Shown here piece after piece: positions 25,616 through 34,814 of a stretch of DNA of 64,000 nt. The position numbers were made by a program, and so were the translations under genes. The notes under the pieces were generated by a model that was given only the letters and a program-made list of their open reading frames with translations, ran no database searches and was not told the origin of the DNA. The number at the start of each line of letters is the position of its first letter. The first letter of the stretch is position 1. This DNA comes from an uncultured Oxalobacteraceae bacterium (GTDB taxonomy: Bacteria > Pseudomonadota > Gammaproteobacteria > Burkholderiales > Burkholderiaceae). The stretch spans positions 52,379 to 116,378 of the forward strand of contig CAMLIL010000002.1 in assembly GCA_946480015.1 (NCBI GenBank), in the 5' to 3' direction.

Positions 25616-27586
25616 ATGTCCCTCCTCGATCATCAACTCGAACTGCTTGCGCCCGCCAAAACCGCCGAGATCGGCCGCGAAGCCATCCTGCATGGTGCCG
25701 ATGCGGTCTATATCGGCGGCCCGGCTTTCGGCGCGCGCCACAATGCCAGCAATCCGCTGGAAGACATCGCCGCCCTCACCGCCTTCGCCCACCGCTACCG
25801 GGCGCGCATCTTCGTGACCATGAACACGATCATGCATGACGCCGAGCTCGATTTGGCGCGCAAGCAGATCTGGCAGTTGTACGAAGCCGGCGTCGATGCC
25901 CTGATCATCCAGGACATGGGCCTGCTCGAACTGGACTTGCCGCCAATTCAGCTGCACGCCAGCACGCAGTGCGACATCCGCGGCGTGGACAAGGCGCGCT
26001 TTCTCGGGCAGGTCGGTTTTTCCCAGCTGGTGCTGGCGCGCGAATTGACGGTCGAACAGATTCGCGCCATCCGTGCCGAGGTCGACACGCCGCTTGAATA
26101 CTTCGTCCACGGCGCCTTGTGCGTGGCGTTTTCCGGCCAGTGCTTTATCTCGCACGCCGACACCGGCCGCAGCGCCAACCGCGGCGATTGCTCGCAGGCT
26201 TGCCGCCTGCCCTACACCCTGTCCGACGGCCAGGGCCGCGTCGTTGCCTACGAAAAACATTTGCTGTCGATGAAGGACAACGACCAGAGCCGCAACCTGG
26301 AGGCGCTGGTCGACGCCGGCATTCGTTCCTTCAAGATCGAGGGCCGCTACAAGGACATGGGTTACGTCAAGAACATCACGGCCCACTATCGCCTGCTGCT
26401 GGACGAATTGCTGGAGCGCCGTCCGGAATTTGCGCGCGCCTCCAGCGGCCTCACCCAGGTGCTGTTCACCCCGGATGTCGACAAGAACTTCCATCGCGGC
26501 CACACGGACTACTTCGCCCAAGGCCGCCAGGACGATATCGGCGCCTTCGATTCGCCCAAATATGTGGGAGTGGAGCTGGGCACGGTCATGCACATCGGCG
26601 CCGACCATTTCGATCTGCTGGCCAAGGCCGGCATGGCCAATGGTGACGGGCTCAACTACATGCACAAGCGCGCCACCGTGGGTGTGCAGGCCAACAAGGT
26701 GCAACTGCTGGGCCACGACGACGAGGGCCAGCGCTGGCGCGTGTATCCCAACGAACTGATCAACACCCTGCCGGGCCTGAAGCTCGGCACGCAGCTGCAC
26801 CGCAACCGCGACCATCAGTGGGAATCGACGCTGAACAAGAAATCGTCCGAACGCAAGGTGGCGCTCGACCTGACCCTGAGCGAACACGCCGGCGGCCTGC
26901 GCCTGTCGCTGCGCGATGAAGACGGCATCGCCAGCAGTACCGACGCGGCCATTGCCCTGCAACCGGCCCAGCAGGCCGAACAGGCCGACACGGCACTACG
27001 CATTAGTCTGGGAAAGCTGGGCAATACGATGTTCGACGCCCGCAGCGTGTCGCTGAACCTGTCGCAGCCATGGTTCGTGCCGACCGGGGCGATCAACGCG
27101 CTGCGGCGCGACGCCATTGCCGCGCACGAGCAGGCGCGTTTGCAGGCCTGGGAGCGCCCGCCGCGCAAGGCCCCGGCCGCGCCGCGCGCCATCTATCCGG
27201 ACACCCAGCTGAGCTATCTGGCCAATGTGTATAACGAGAACGCGCGCGCCTTTTACCACAAGCACGGCGTGCAGCTGATCGCGGCGGCCTACGAGGCGCA
27301 CGAAGAAGCCGGCGAGGTGTCGCTGATGATCACCAAGCATTGCCTGCGCTTTTCCTTCAACCTGTGCCCCAAGCAGGCCAAGGGCGTGCAGGGGGTGCAG
27401 GGCCAGGTGCGCGCCGAACCGATGACCCTGGTCAACGGCGACGAGCGCTACACCTTGCGCTTCGATTGCAAGCCGTGCGAAATGCACGTGGTGGGGGCGA
27501 TGAAGCCGGGAATCCTGAAGTCGCCGCCCCCCTCCGCCGTGCCCTACAGTCCACTGGTATTCCATCGCCAGCGCCCGCGCGCCTGA
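25616..27586 (+). CDS. rlhA: RlhA-type U32 protein, 23S rRNA C2501 hydroxylation
   Basis: 656 aa, matching the full length of E. coli RlhA (YdcP). The U32 domain opens LELLAPAKTAEIGREAILHG and shows GGPAFGARHNASN, the conserved FVHGALCVAFSGQCFIS and NRGDCSQACR. The Cys of these motifs probably hold an iron-sulfur cluster. A C-terminal DUF3656-type region follows from about 380. RlhA is needed for 5-hydroxycytidine at 23S rRNA position 2501, with the hydroxyl derived from the prephenate pathway. Despite the peptidase family name, proteolysis is unlikely. Confidence 0.9.
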   Translation: MSLLDHQLELLAPAKTAEIGREAILHGADAVYIGGPAFGARHNASNPLEDIAALTAFAHRYRARIFVTMNTIMHDAELDLARKQIWQLYEAGVDALIIQDMGLLELDLPPIQLHASTQCDIRGVDKARFLGQVGFSQLVLARELTVEQIRAIRAEVDTPLEYFVHGALCVAFSGQCFISHADTGRSANRGDCSQACRLPYTLSDGQGRVVAYEKHLLSMKDNDQSRNLEALVDAGIRSFKIEGRYKDMGYVKNITAHYRLLLDELLERRPEFARASSGLTQVLFTPDVDKNFHRGHTDYFAQGRQDDIGAFDSPKYVGVELGTVMHIGADHFDLLAKAGMANGDGLNYMHKRATVGVQANKVQLLGHDDEGQRWRVYPNELINTLPGLKLGTQLHRNRDHQWESTLNKKSSERKVALDLTLSEHAGGLRLSLRDEDGIASSTDAAIALQPAQQAEQADTALRISLGKLGNTMFDARSVSLNLSQPWFVPTGAINALRRDAIAAHEQARLQAWERPPRKAPAAPRAIYPDTQLSYLANVYNENARAFYHKHGVQLIAAAYEAHEEAGEVSLMITKHCLRFSFNLCPKQAKGVQGVQGQVRAEPMTLVNGDERYTLRFDCKPCEMHVVGAMKPGILKSPPPSAVPYSPLVFHRQRPRA

Positions 27587-27597
27587 CCGGCGCGCTG

Positions 27598-27852
27598 TCA
27601 GGCGCTGGGCCGGTTCGGCAGCTTCCTGGCCGACAGGTAGATCGAGTACAGGGCCGACAGGCCCACCAGCGCATAAACCAGGCGTGACAGCGTGCTCATT
27701 TCGCCGAAGATTGCCGCGACCAGGTCGAACTCGAACAGGCCGACCAGGCCCCAGTTCAGTCCGCCAATGATCAACAGCACCATCGCGACCCAGTCCACGG
27801 CGTTCATCCGGTTGCCGCCCACATGCTCATCGGCCGTGTGTGTAATAGCCAT
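27598..27852 (-). CDS. DUF378 small membrane protein
   Basis: 84 aa. Two membrane helices (VDWVAMVLLIIGGLNWGLVG and LSRLVYALVGLSALYSIYL) and the DUF378 signature GGLNWGLVGLF. GGGAG lies 8 nt before the ATG at 27852; an internal Met at codon 16 is an alternative start. Function unknown. It is convergent with rlhA. Confidence 0.85.
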   Translation of the reverse strand: MAITHTADEHVGGNRMNAVDWVAMVLLIIGGLNWGLVGLFEFDLVAAIFGEMSTLSRLVYALVGLSALYSIYLSARKLPNRPSA

Positions 27853-27875
27853 CGTGCTTCTCCCTTACATGATTG

Positions 27876-27906
27876 AAAAGGCCGGGCGCGCGGTGTGCGC
27901 GCCCGG
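27876..27906 (-). terminator. Hairpin terminator for the PEP-CTERM gene
   Basis: CCGGGCGCGC at 27882-27891 pairs with GCGCGCCCGG at 27897-27906. On the minus strand the stem is followed by CCTTTTC, as expected for transcripts coming from 28028. Confidence 0.65.
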
Positions 27907-28027
27907 AGCAAGCAGTGTAGGCAGGGGAATGGCGGCGGCGGGTCAGCGCCACGTCCCGGACGGCGTAGGACGATGACTCAGAATCGACACACTTGTTTTG
28001 GCGCCATTGCGGCGCCAACAGGCAGGC

Positions 28028-28624
28028 TTACTGCTGACGCTGATTGCGGCGGCGCGACACCAGCAGTGCGGCAGCCAGTCCCACCCCGAACAGGCCGGCC
28101 GGTTCCGGCACCTCGGCATCGGCAAGGGTGAAGTCGTCCATGGCAAAGGCGCCGCGGTCGCGGCTGATGACCAGCTTGGATACGTCATTGAACGCGGCGG
28201 CGATGAAGCTGTAGGTGCTGCCGATGCCCACATTGCCGGTGCTGCCGATCAGGTGATTGGCGGCGTCGTAGGCGCTGATATTGATCCACGAGGCCTTGGT
28301 CGACGACGTGTTCGGCGTCACGAACCATGCGCCGGCAAAGTCGAACAGAGTGCCGCTGGTGATGGCCAGGTTGTTGGCGCCCCCGTTGTTGACAAAATTG
28401 GTGCCGGAGTGGGCCGCATTATTGTAGCCGGCATACGTGGTGTCGCCCAAATAGAAATTGCTGTTCCAGGTCAACCCGCCATACGAGGGGAAGTTCGACA
28501 TACTCGTCAGCATCACCTCGCCATCATCCTGGTCGGGGGTCAGGCTCTCGAAATCGAGCACGGTGGCGTGGGCGGCGATCGATACGCCAAAGCTGGCAAT
28601 CAGCGCAAACATCAGTTTTTTCAT
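28028..28624 (-). CDS. PEP-CTERM sorting domain protein
   Basis: 198 aa. A signal peptide (MKKLMFALIASFGVSIAAHA) and a C-terminal sorting tag, VPEP followed by a hydrophobic helix (LFGVGLAAALLV) and SRRRNQRQQ, define a PEP-CTERM protein for the EpsH/exosortase system. The mature part is Ser/Asn/Gly-rich and beta-type (DFESLTPDQDDGEVMLTS). Such proteins are exported and processed during exopolysaccharide-rich surface formation. It follows the GH74 gene on the same strand by 28 bp and may be co-transcribed. Confidence 0.9.
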   Translation of the reverse strand: MKKLMFALIASFGVSIAAHATVLDFESLTPDQDDGEVMLTSMSNFPSYGGLTWNSNFYLGDTTYAGYNNAAHSGTNFVNNGGANNLAITSGTLFDFAGAWFVTPNTSSTKASWINISAYDAANHLIGSTGNVGIGSTYSFIAAAFNDVSKLVISRDRGAFAMDDFTLADAEVPEPAGLFGVGLAAALLVSRRRNQRQQ

Positions 28625-28652
28625 GGTCTTACCTCTATCTCTGTGCGTGGGC

Positions 28653-31136
28653 TTACTTGCAAACGTCGCCGCTGAATGTTGGAATCGCGGACGGGGAACC
28701 GGACACCGTCATGCCGAACTCCATCGTCGCGCCCGGATAGATATTGTGGTTCCAGTCGAAATTATCGGTGGCCGAGTAGGTCGGCGAGGCGCCGCTCACC
28801 GCCGCATTCCAGAAGCCCTGCACCACCGAGTTGTCGCTGTAGGTCCAGTTCACGGTCCAGCCGCTGATCACGCTGTTGCTGTTGTTGGTGATCTTGACGG
28901 CGACGTTGTAACCGCTTCCCCACGAGGCCGTGATCACGTACTCGCACTTATTAACCGGCACGCTTGGCGCCGTGCCTGGCGTGACCGGCGCCACCGTCAC
29001 CTCGCCCAGATCCGAGACCACGCCGTAGGCAATGCCGCGGCCGACGGTGCTCATGTACACCATGCCATAGGTATTCATATCGCCCAGCACGAACTGGCCG
29101 TTGCCCGTCCCGCCAAACTGGTGGGCATCGTCGTTGACGCGCATCCAGCTGGCGCCCTTGTCGATCGAGCGCAGCAGGCCGTGCACGGTGCCCACCGTGC
29201 CCCACATATACATGGCAGGATAGTCCGTATCGGGCGCGGCCTTGCCGAAGCCGACCGAGCCGCAGCTGTTGACGGTGCCGATCTTGGCGAAAGTGGCGCC
29301 GGAATCGGTCGAGTGCACCAGGCCGCCGCCGTTCAGGCAGGCCCAGATGTCGCCTTCGCGGCCGGGCACGGTGCGGATGAGGTTCGAGCCGCCGCTGGCG
29401 ATGGTCGAGCGCGTCGCGAAGCTGGCGCCGCCGTCGGTGCTGACCAGGAAGTTGCCGTTGTCGTAGGCGTAGAACTTGGCCGGGTTGACCGGGTCGGCGA
29501 CCGGGCGCGCATTGCTTGCGCTCAGGCCGGTGACCGGCGTCCAGCTGCTGCCGAAGTTGACCGAGCGGTAGCTGGTTGCCGAATTCTCCGGGCTGTGCAG
29601 CAGCACCGCGCCGTCGGCCGACAAGGCCAGCTTGCCTCTGGCGCCGTTCATGACGGCCGCCTGGGTCCAGCTGGCGCCGCTGTTGGTCGAGTAGTACATC
29701 TGCGAACTGCCCACCCGCGCCATGTTGCGGGTGTCGAGGGCCGCCACGGCCAGGCCGGTGGTGGTGCCCATTTGCGGCGTGTGGATGGGGCCGTACACGG
29801 CCGGGTCGCTGTGCATGAAGCCGTCGTAATCGCCGATCGCCGAGATCATGGGCAGGCCAGCCACGCTCACGGCGTCGAGCGGCACGGTTTCTTCCAGGCC
29901 GGCCACGTCGAAGCTCCAGGCGCCCTGGTCGATATTGTTATTGCGGAACAGGCCGTTGCCCGAGGTGACCAGCACGCTCTTGCCATCGAAAGGATCGAAC
30001 TCGACCGAGCCGGCCCAGTGAATGGCGTGGTTGTCGACCCACGACACGCCCTTGTTATCGAGCGTGAAACCGCGCGCGACAATATCGGTCCAGGTGCGGC
30101 CGCGGTCGCTGGAAGTGTAAATCCGGTCGCCGTAGGCGTTGCCGTACTGCTGCTTCCAGGTATTGATGGTACTGGCGATCAGGTGCTTGGAGTTGGCGGG
30201 ATCGACGCTGATGCCGCCGAAGGCGCTGGTGATGCCGCTCGGCGTCACGTTGACCCAGTTGACGCCGAGGGTATCGAATTCCCAGATCTGGCCCTGGTCC
30301 ATCGGCTCGTCGGTGCCGGCGTGCGGACCGCTGCCGTTGGCGTAGGTCACGTACATCCTGCCGGTGCTGCCGAGTGCGGCGCGCTGCGGCAGCAGGCCGC
30401 TAGGGCCGCCCTCGACCGCTTCGAACGTGTCGCCCGCGTCATAGCTGACGTACAGATTGGGGCCGACGGCGTTCGAGCGCGAAACGCCGACGTACAGGCG
30501 CTGCGCCTGGCCGTCGACGACACTCTTCGGGTCGAGCAGCACGAAGCTGACGCCGTTGTCGTTGGGCGTGGCGGTCACGTCCAGGCCCGCCAGACGGCTC
30601 CAGGTGGCACCCGAATCGGTGCTCTTGAACAAACCGTTGCGGCGCGTGCCGACGTACAGGACATTGCTCGATCCAGGGTCGACCTGCAGCTTCTCGCCCG
30701 ACTGGCGCCCCATGCCGTTGCCGTGCGCCTTGAATTGGGACGATACATCCGTGACGGTGAACGTCTTGCCGTAGTCGGTCGAGCGCATGATCGCGGTTTT
30801 GCCGCCGCTTAAGTAGCTGGTGCCAGCCAGCATGTAGACGTTGGCCGCGTTCTTCGGGTCCACCGCCAGGGATTCAATGCCCAGGTAGCCGGTTTCGGTA
30901 TCCGATACCCAGTCCGTCAGCGCGACCCAGCGTGCGGCGCTCGGGTCCCAGCGGTAGGCGCCGCCGACGTCGGTGCGTACGTACACGACGCCGCGCTCGC
31001 TCTTGCTGGGGATAATGCCGGTGACGAAACCGCCGCCGCCGATGGCGACCGAATCCCAGTGGTAGTTTTCTGCGTTGGAATTTGCTGCCGACAACAGGCC
31101 AGCGGCCAACAGCACGACGATGCGCTTCAGTTTCAT
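28653..31136 (-). CDS. Secreted GH74 xyloglucanase-type enzyme with CBM2
   Basis: 827 aa from the ATG at 31136. A signal peptide (IVVLLAAGLLSAANSNA) is followed by the GH74 twin seven-bladed propeller, with the diagnostic VRTDVGGAYRWD holding the catalytic-base Asp, repeated Asp-box-like motifs (STDYGKTF, STDSGATW, SSDRGRTW) and IESLAVDP. A linker (TPGTAPSVPVN) leads to a C-terminal family 2 carbohydrate-binding module with SGWTVNWTYSDN and surface Trp. GH74 enzymes cut the glucan backbone of xyloglucan and related polymers. The enzyme would work outside the cell on plant cell wall. Confidence 0.92.
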   Translation of the reverse strand: MKLKRIVVLLAAGLLSAANSNAENYHWDSVAIGGGGFVTGIIPSKSERGVVYVRTDVGGAYRWDPSAARWVALTDWVSDTETGYLGIESLAVDPKNAANVYMLAGTSYLSGGKTAIMRSTDYGKTFTVTDVSSQFKAHGNGMGRQSGEKLQVDPGSSNVLYVGTRRNGLFKSTDSGATWSRLAGLDVTATPNDNGVSFVLLDPKSVVDGQAQRLYVGVSRSNAVGPNLYVSYDAGDTFEAVEGGPSGLLPQRAALGSTGRMYVTYANGSGPHAGTDEPMDQGQIWEFDTLGVNWVNVTPSGITSAFGGISVDPANSKHLIASTINTWKQQYGNAYGDRIYTSSDRGRTWTDIVARGFTLDNKGVSWVDNHAIHWAGSVEFDPFDGKSVLVTSGNGLFRNNNIDQGAWSFDVAGLEETVPLDAVSVAGLPMISAIGDYDGFMHSDPAVYGPIHTPQMGTTTGLAVAALDTRNMARVGSSQMYYSTNSGASWTQAAVMNGARGKLALSADGAVLLHSPENSATSYRSVNFGSSWTPVTGLSASNARPVADPVNPAKFYAYDNGNFLVSTDGGASFATRSTIASGGSNLIRTVPGREGDIWACLNGGGLVHSTDSGATFAKIGTVNSCGSVGFGKAAPDTDYPAMYMWGTVGTVHGLLRSIDKGASWMRVNDDAHQFGGTGNGQFVLGDMNTYGMVYMSTVGRGIAYGVVSDLGEVTVAPVTPGTAPSVPVNKCEYVITASWGSGYNVAVKITNNSNSVISGWTVNWTYSDNSVVQGFWNAAVSGASPTYSATDNFDWNHNIYPGATMEFGMTVSGSPSAIPTFSGDVCK

Positions 31137-31509
31137 AGCTCTCACTTTATAGTAATTGTTGGATGCTCGGCAGCCTCATCGGGCTCTCCTGTGCCGTAAG
31201 TGCATTCTCACCATACCTATGTTGCAACACAATTGCGAATATCACCAAATATAACTATGAATTCTCACAAGCACTACTTGCCCTGTTCCGGGTAGCCGGT
31301 GCACGACGGTAGCGCATGCTGCACCGCACAAGTGCTGCGGGAGCGCCCCAATATGGACATTTTCCCTGCTAAAACCCCTCATTGCCCCGCACAGGTGCGC
31401 AAGCGCACCGTAAAGTTGCACTGCATGCATATCTTGGTGCGCGCAGGTCCGCCTGGATGTGCATGTCCAGCGGCATCAAACGATGCTCCAGTGGCAGATA
31501 CGCCACACT

Positions 31510-31529
31510 GCGGGCCAGGCCCGCTTTTT
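31510..31529 (+). terminator. Orphan intrinsic terminator-like hairpin
   Basis: GCGGG at 31510-31514 pairs with CCCGC at 31520-31524 around a CCAGG loop, followed by TTTTT at 31525-31529. No upstream plus-strand gene is recognised within 2.9 kb. Confidence 0.6.
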
Positions 31530-31551
31530 GCTAACCCTCCAATGCGTACAG

Positions 31552-31575
31552 ACAAAGCGCAAACACTTTGTTTTT
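31552..31575 (+). terminator. Second terminator-like hairpin before the transporter gene
   Basis: ACAAAG at 31552-31557 pairs with CTTTGT at 31566-31571, continuing into a T run to 31575. It lies 43 bp before the transporter start, so it could attenuate a leader transcript or insulate the gene. Confidence 0.45.
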
Positions 31576-31617
31576 AATTGACCAGCCGTAGCGATGCGGA
31601 ATTAGCGGGAGACACAT

Positions 31618-32439
31618 ATGTCGTACTTAGCGCCTTCGGAATTTGTAGTGAAAATGGTGGAAGCAGGCGAATCCAAAATCTTGATGGCAACCCGGGATAG
31701 CCTGATCCGCGCCTACATGGCTGGCGCCATCCTCGCGCTGTCGGCCGTGTTCGCCGTCCACTGCTCGGTCACCACCGGCGTGCCCCTGATTGGCGCCATC
31801 CTGTTCCCGGTCGGCTTTTGCATGCTGTACCTGCTGGGCTTCGACCTGCTGACCGGCGTGATGGTGCTGACCCCGCTGGCCCTGCTCGACAAGCGCCCCG
31901 GCGTGACCCTGGGCCGCGTGCTCAAGCACTGGGGTGTCGTCTTCACCGGCAACTTCCTCGGCGCACTGACCGTTGCCATCCTGATGGCCATCGTGTTCAC
32001 CTTCGGCTTCACCGAGCAGCCAAGCAAGGTCGGCGCCGCGATCGCCGGCATCGGCGAAGCGCGCACGCTGGGCTACGCCGCACACGGCGCCATGGGCATG
32101 CTGACCCTGTTCGTGCGCGGCATGCTGTGCAACTGGATGGTGTCGACCGGCGTGGTCGGCGCGATGATCTCCACCACCGTGGGCGGTAAAGTGATCGCCA
32201 TGTGGATGCCGGTCATGGTGTTCTTCGCCATGGCTTTCGAGCACTCGGTCGTGAACATGTTCCTGTTCCCATCGGCGATGCTCATGGGCGGCAACTTCTC
32301 GATCATGGACTACATTATCTGGAACGAGATTCCGACCGTGCTCGGCAACCTGGTCGGCGGCCTGACCTTCACCGGCCTGACCCTGTACACGACCCATATC
32401 AAGACCCTGCCAAAGCGCGATCTGCGTAAAGCCGCTTAA
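31618..32439 (+). CDS. Formate/nitrite transporter family channel
   Basis: 273 aa with six hydrophobic segments, typical of FocA/NirC pentameric channels. Family features include SEFVVKMVEAGESK at the start, the cytoplasmic-slit region NFLGALTVAI, GMLCNWMVSTGV (the G-x-x-C-N-W motif) and EHSVVNMF, which carries the central gating His. The protein moves monovalent anions such as formate or nitrite across the inner membrane. GGGAG precedes the ATG. A strong terminator follows. Formate cannot be separated from nitrite by eye. Confidence 0.93.
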   Translation: MSYLAPSEFVVKMVEAGESKILMATRDSLIRAYMAGAILALSAVFAVHCSVTTGVPLIGAILFPVGFCMLYLLGFDLLTGVMVLTPLALLDKRPGVTLGRVLKHWGVVFTGNFLGALTVAILMAIVFTFGFTEQPSKVGAAIAGIGEARTLGYAAHGAMGMLTLFVRGMLCNWMVSTGVVGAMISTTVGGKVIAMWMPVMVFFAMAFEHSVVNMFLFPSAMLMGGNFSIMDYIIWNEIPTVLGNLVGGLTFTGLTLYTTHIKTLPKRDLRKAA

Positions 32440-32457
32440 TCGCCTCGGTTAGAATCC

Positions 32458-32494
32458 AAAGAGCTTCAGCGCCCACGGCCTGAAGCTCTTTTTT
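32458..32494 (+). terminator. Intrinsic terminator of the transporter gene
   Basis: AAAGAGCTTCA at 32458-32468 pairs perfectly with TGAAGCTCTTT at 32480-32490 and runs into TTTTTT. It ends just before the kinase/phosphatase gene, so the two genes need separate initiation or readthrough. Confidence 0.9.
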
Positions 32495-32516
32495 ATATGT
32501 GAAAGCGGGTTGCGGC

Positions 32517-34238
32517 GTGAAAATCTCGGTCGGACAATATTCGGATAAGGGACGCAAGGAGGTCAATCAGGATTTCCACGGCGTATATGTACCGCGCGAG
32601 CCGCAGCTCAGTTCCAAAGGCATCGCGGTGGCGATTGCCGACGGCATCAGCACCAGCAACGTCAGCCACATTGCCAGCCAGGCCGCCGTGACCGGGCTGT
32701 TGGACGACTACTATTGCACTTCCGATGCATGGTCGGTCAAGACCTCGGTCGAGCGGGTGCTGGTGGCCACCAATTCCTGGCTGTATTCGCAGACCCAGCA
32801 AAGCCAGGGGCGCTACGACAAGGACCGCGGCTACGTCTGCACGCTCTCCGCGATGGTGCTCAAGTCGACCACCGCGCACGTTTTCCACGTCGGCGACACG
32901 CGCATCTACCGCCTGCACCCGCACGCGCTCGAACAGCTCACCACCGACCACCGTATTTTCGTCGCACCCAACCAGAGCTATCTGGGACGCGCGTTCGGCG
33001 TCAACGCCCAGCTGGAAATCGATTACCGTACCTTTGCGCTCGAACCGGGCGAAATCTATCTCCTCGCAACCGACGGCGTGTACGAATTTGCCGACGCCGC
33101 CTTCATCCGCTCGGCCATCGCAACCAGTGCGAGCGACCTGGACACGGCGGCGCGCATGATCGTCGAGCACGCCCTGGCGGCAGGCTCCCACGACAACCTG
33201 ACCGTGCAGCTGGTGCGCATCGACGAGTTGCCGCGCGCGGCGGCCAACGAACTGGTGCAGCATCTGTCCAGCCTGCCCTTCCCGTCCCTGCTGGAGGCAC
33301 GCGCCGATTTCGATGGATTCAGGATCGTGCGCGAAGTGCGCGCCAGCAGCCGCAGCCATATTTATCTGGCGCTCGACAGCGAGACCGAGCAGCTGGTGAT
33401 CCTCAAGACGCCGGCGGTCGACATGCAGGGCGACCCGGCCCATATCGAGCGCTTCCTGATGGAAGAATGGGTGGCGCGCCGCATCAACAGCGCCCATGTG
33501 CTCAAGCCCTGCGCACAAACGCGCAAGCGCAACTATGTGTACGTGGTCACCGAATACATCGAGGGCCAGACCCTGACGCAATGGATGGTCGACAATCCCA
33601 GGCCGGACCTGGAAACCGTGCGCGGTATCATCGAGCAGATCGCCAAGGGCTTGCGCGCCTTTCACCGGCTGGAAATGCTGCACCAGGACCTGCGTCCCGA
33701 TAACATCATGATCGACACCACCGGCACCGTGAAGATCATCGACTTCGGCTCGACCAGCGTGGCCGGCGTGGCCGACATGGTCGTCCAGGACGAGCAGCGC
33801 ATGCTGGGCGCGGCCCAGTACGCGGCGCCGGAACTGTTTATCGGCGGCGAAGCGTCGGTGTATTCGGACGTGTATTCGCTGGGCGTGATCGCCTATCAAA
33901 TGTTAACCGGCCAGCTGCCCTACGACGTGCAGGTGCCGAAGATCAAGACCACAGCCCAGCAACGCAATCTGCGCTACCAGTCGGCGCTCGATATCGACCG
34001 CCGCATTCCGCGCTGGATCGACGCGGCCTTGCACAAGGCGGTGCATCCGCAGCCTTACAAGCGCTACGAGGAAGCGGCGGAATTCGTGTTCGACCTGCGC
34101 CATCCGAACAAGGAATTCCTCACGCGCACACGATTGCCGCTCATCGAACGGAACCCGGTGATCTTCTGGAAAGGCGTGTCCTGCGTCCTGCTGGCGGTGC
34201 TGATCGTGCTGCTGGCCTACGACGCCAACGTCAGATAA
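32517..34238 (+). CDS. PP2C phosphatase-Ser/Thr kinase fusion, membrane-tethered
   Basis: 573 aa from a GTG at 32517, where family similarity starts (KISVGQYSDKGRKEVNQD); a GTG at 32499 is an alternative. Residues 1-245 form a PP2C domain with metal-binding Asp in VNQDFHG, AIADGIS, HVGDTRIYR and ATDGVYEF. Residues about 260-530 form a Hanks-type kinase with HQDLRPDNIMID and IDFGS. The glycine-rich loop is weak (VREVRASSRSHIYLAL), but Lys in VILKTP remains. One membrane helix near the end (FWKGVSCVLLAVLIVLLAY) anchors it with both enzymes in the cytoplasm. Position beside an FNT channel suggests anion-linked signalling. Confidence 0.92.
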   Translation: MKISVGQYSDKGRKEVNQDFHGVYVPREPQLSSKGIAVAIADGISTSNVSHIASQAAVTGLLDDYYCTSDAWSVKTSVERVLVATNSWLYSQTQQSQGRYDKDRGYVCTLSAMVLKSTTAHVFHVGDTRIYRLHPHALEQLTTDHRIFVAPNQSYLGRAFGVNAQLEIDYRTFALEPGEIYLLATDGVYEFADAAFIRSAIATSASDLDTAARMIVEHALAAGSHDNLTVQLVRIDELPRAAANELVQHLSSLPFPSLLEARADFDGFRIVREVRASSRSHIYLALDSETEQLVILKTPAVDMQGDPAHIERFLMEEWVARRINSAHVLKPCAQTRKRNYVYVVTEYIEGQTLTQWMVDNPRPDLETVRGIIEQIAKGLRAFHRLEMLHQDLRPDNIMIDTTGTVKIIDFGSTSVAGVADMVVQDEQRMLGAAQYAAPELFIGGEASVYSDVYSLGVIAYQMLTGQLPYDVQVPKIKTTAQQRNLRYQSALDIDRRIPRWIDAALHKAVHPQPYKRYEEAAEFVFDLRHPNKEFLTRTRLPLIERNPVIFWKGVSCVLLAVLIVLLAYDANVR

Positions 34239-34246
34239 GCTTGTCG

Positions 34247-34777
34247 TCACGCGCAGGCGGGGACGACGAGGTGATCGGTCATTGCCTGGCGCAGCAGGGA
34301 CGCCGCTTCCGCGTCCCCGACAATGCCGTCCACATCCACGCCGCGCTGAAGCGGAACCACTACCGACGCCAGCAGGTTCAGATTCATCGTCACGATGATC
34401 TCGGCCAAGGCCGCCTGCGCATGCACGGCGCGGCCGGATGCGTTGAGCAGCAACACCGGCTTGTGCCCCAGTTCCGCGCACCCCACGACCCAGTCGAGCG
34501 CATTCTTGAACGCTCCCGGCACGCCATGCGCGTATTCAGGGCTGGCGATGAGGATGGCGTCACTGGCGCACATGGCCGCGCGCAATCGCTGCGCCTGCGG
34601 CGGCAACGCTTCTTCCAGGTCGGGAGAAAACAGCGGCAAGTACCCCAGTTCCTCATATACGCCGATGCGCACGCCGGGCGGCGCCAGACGCGCGGCCGCA
34701 TGCAGCAGCGCGGTATTGGTCGAACCGCGCCGCAAACTGCCGGACAGGGCAATCACCTGCAAGTGTCGATCGTGCAA
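34247..34777 (-). CDS. NADPH-dependent FMN reductase family protein
   Basis: 176 aa with the flavodoxin-like fold of NADPH:FMN reductases. The phosphate-binding loop ALSGSLRRGSTNTALL is at the start, ASPEYAHGVPGAFKNALDWV is the conserved flavin/dimer motif and LLLNASGR the third strand. It would reduce FMN or quinones with NAD(P)H in the cytoplasm. The substrate is unknown. It is convergent with the kinase gene and 37 bp from the M48 protease gene upstream. Confidence 0.9.
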   Translation of the reverse strand: MHDRHLQVIALSGSLRRGSTNTALLHAAARLAPPGVRIGVYEELGYLPLFSPDLEEALPPQAQRLRAAMCASDAILIASPEYAHGVPGAFKNALDWVVGCAELGHKPVLLLNASGRAVHAQAALAEIIVTMNLNLLASVVVPLQRGVDVDGIVGDAEAASLLRQAMTDHLVVPACA

Positions 34778-34814
34778 TTAAGCTCCAGAGGAGGGAAACC
34801 GCACGATTATAGAC

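Larger units (their letters stand above)
31137..31617. other. Intergenic between GH74 and formate/nitrite transporter genes
   Basis: No protein gene is supported. The region holds the GH74 promoter on the minus strand and, on the plus strand, two tandem terminator-like hairpins (listed separately) with nothing annotated before them. A small RNA or leader transcript ending there is possible. Confidence 0.4.

Noticed and set aside
27998..28018. Second hairpin (TTGGCGCC / GGCGCCAA) after the PEP-CTERM gene as terminator
   Set aside because: No T-run follows on either strand; the hairpin at 27882-27906 fits better.
28458..30812. 784-codon open frame on the plus strand opposite the GH74 gene
   Set aside because: It is antisense to a clear GH74-CBM2 enzyme, consists of Ala/Arg/His/Val/Gly-rich sequence without family features, and arises from GC-rich codon bias.
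31299..31577. 92-codon gene before the formate/nitrite transporter
   Set aside because: It runs through both terminator hairpins and has no ribosome-binding site or plausible protein composition.
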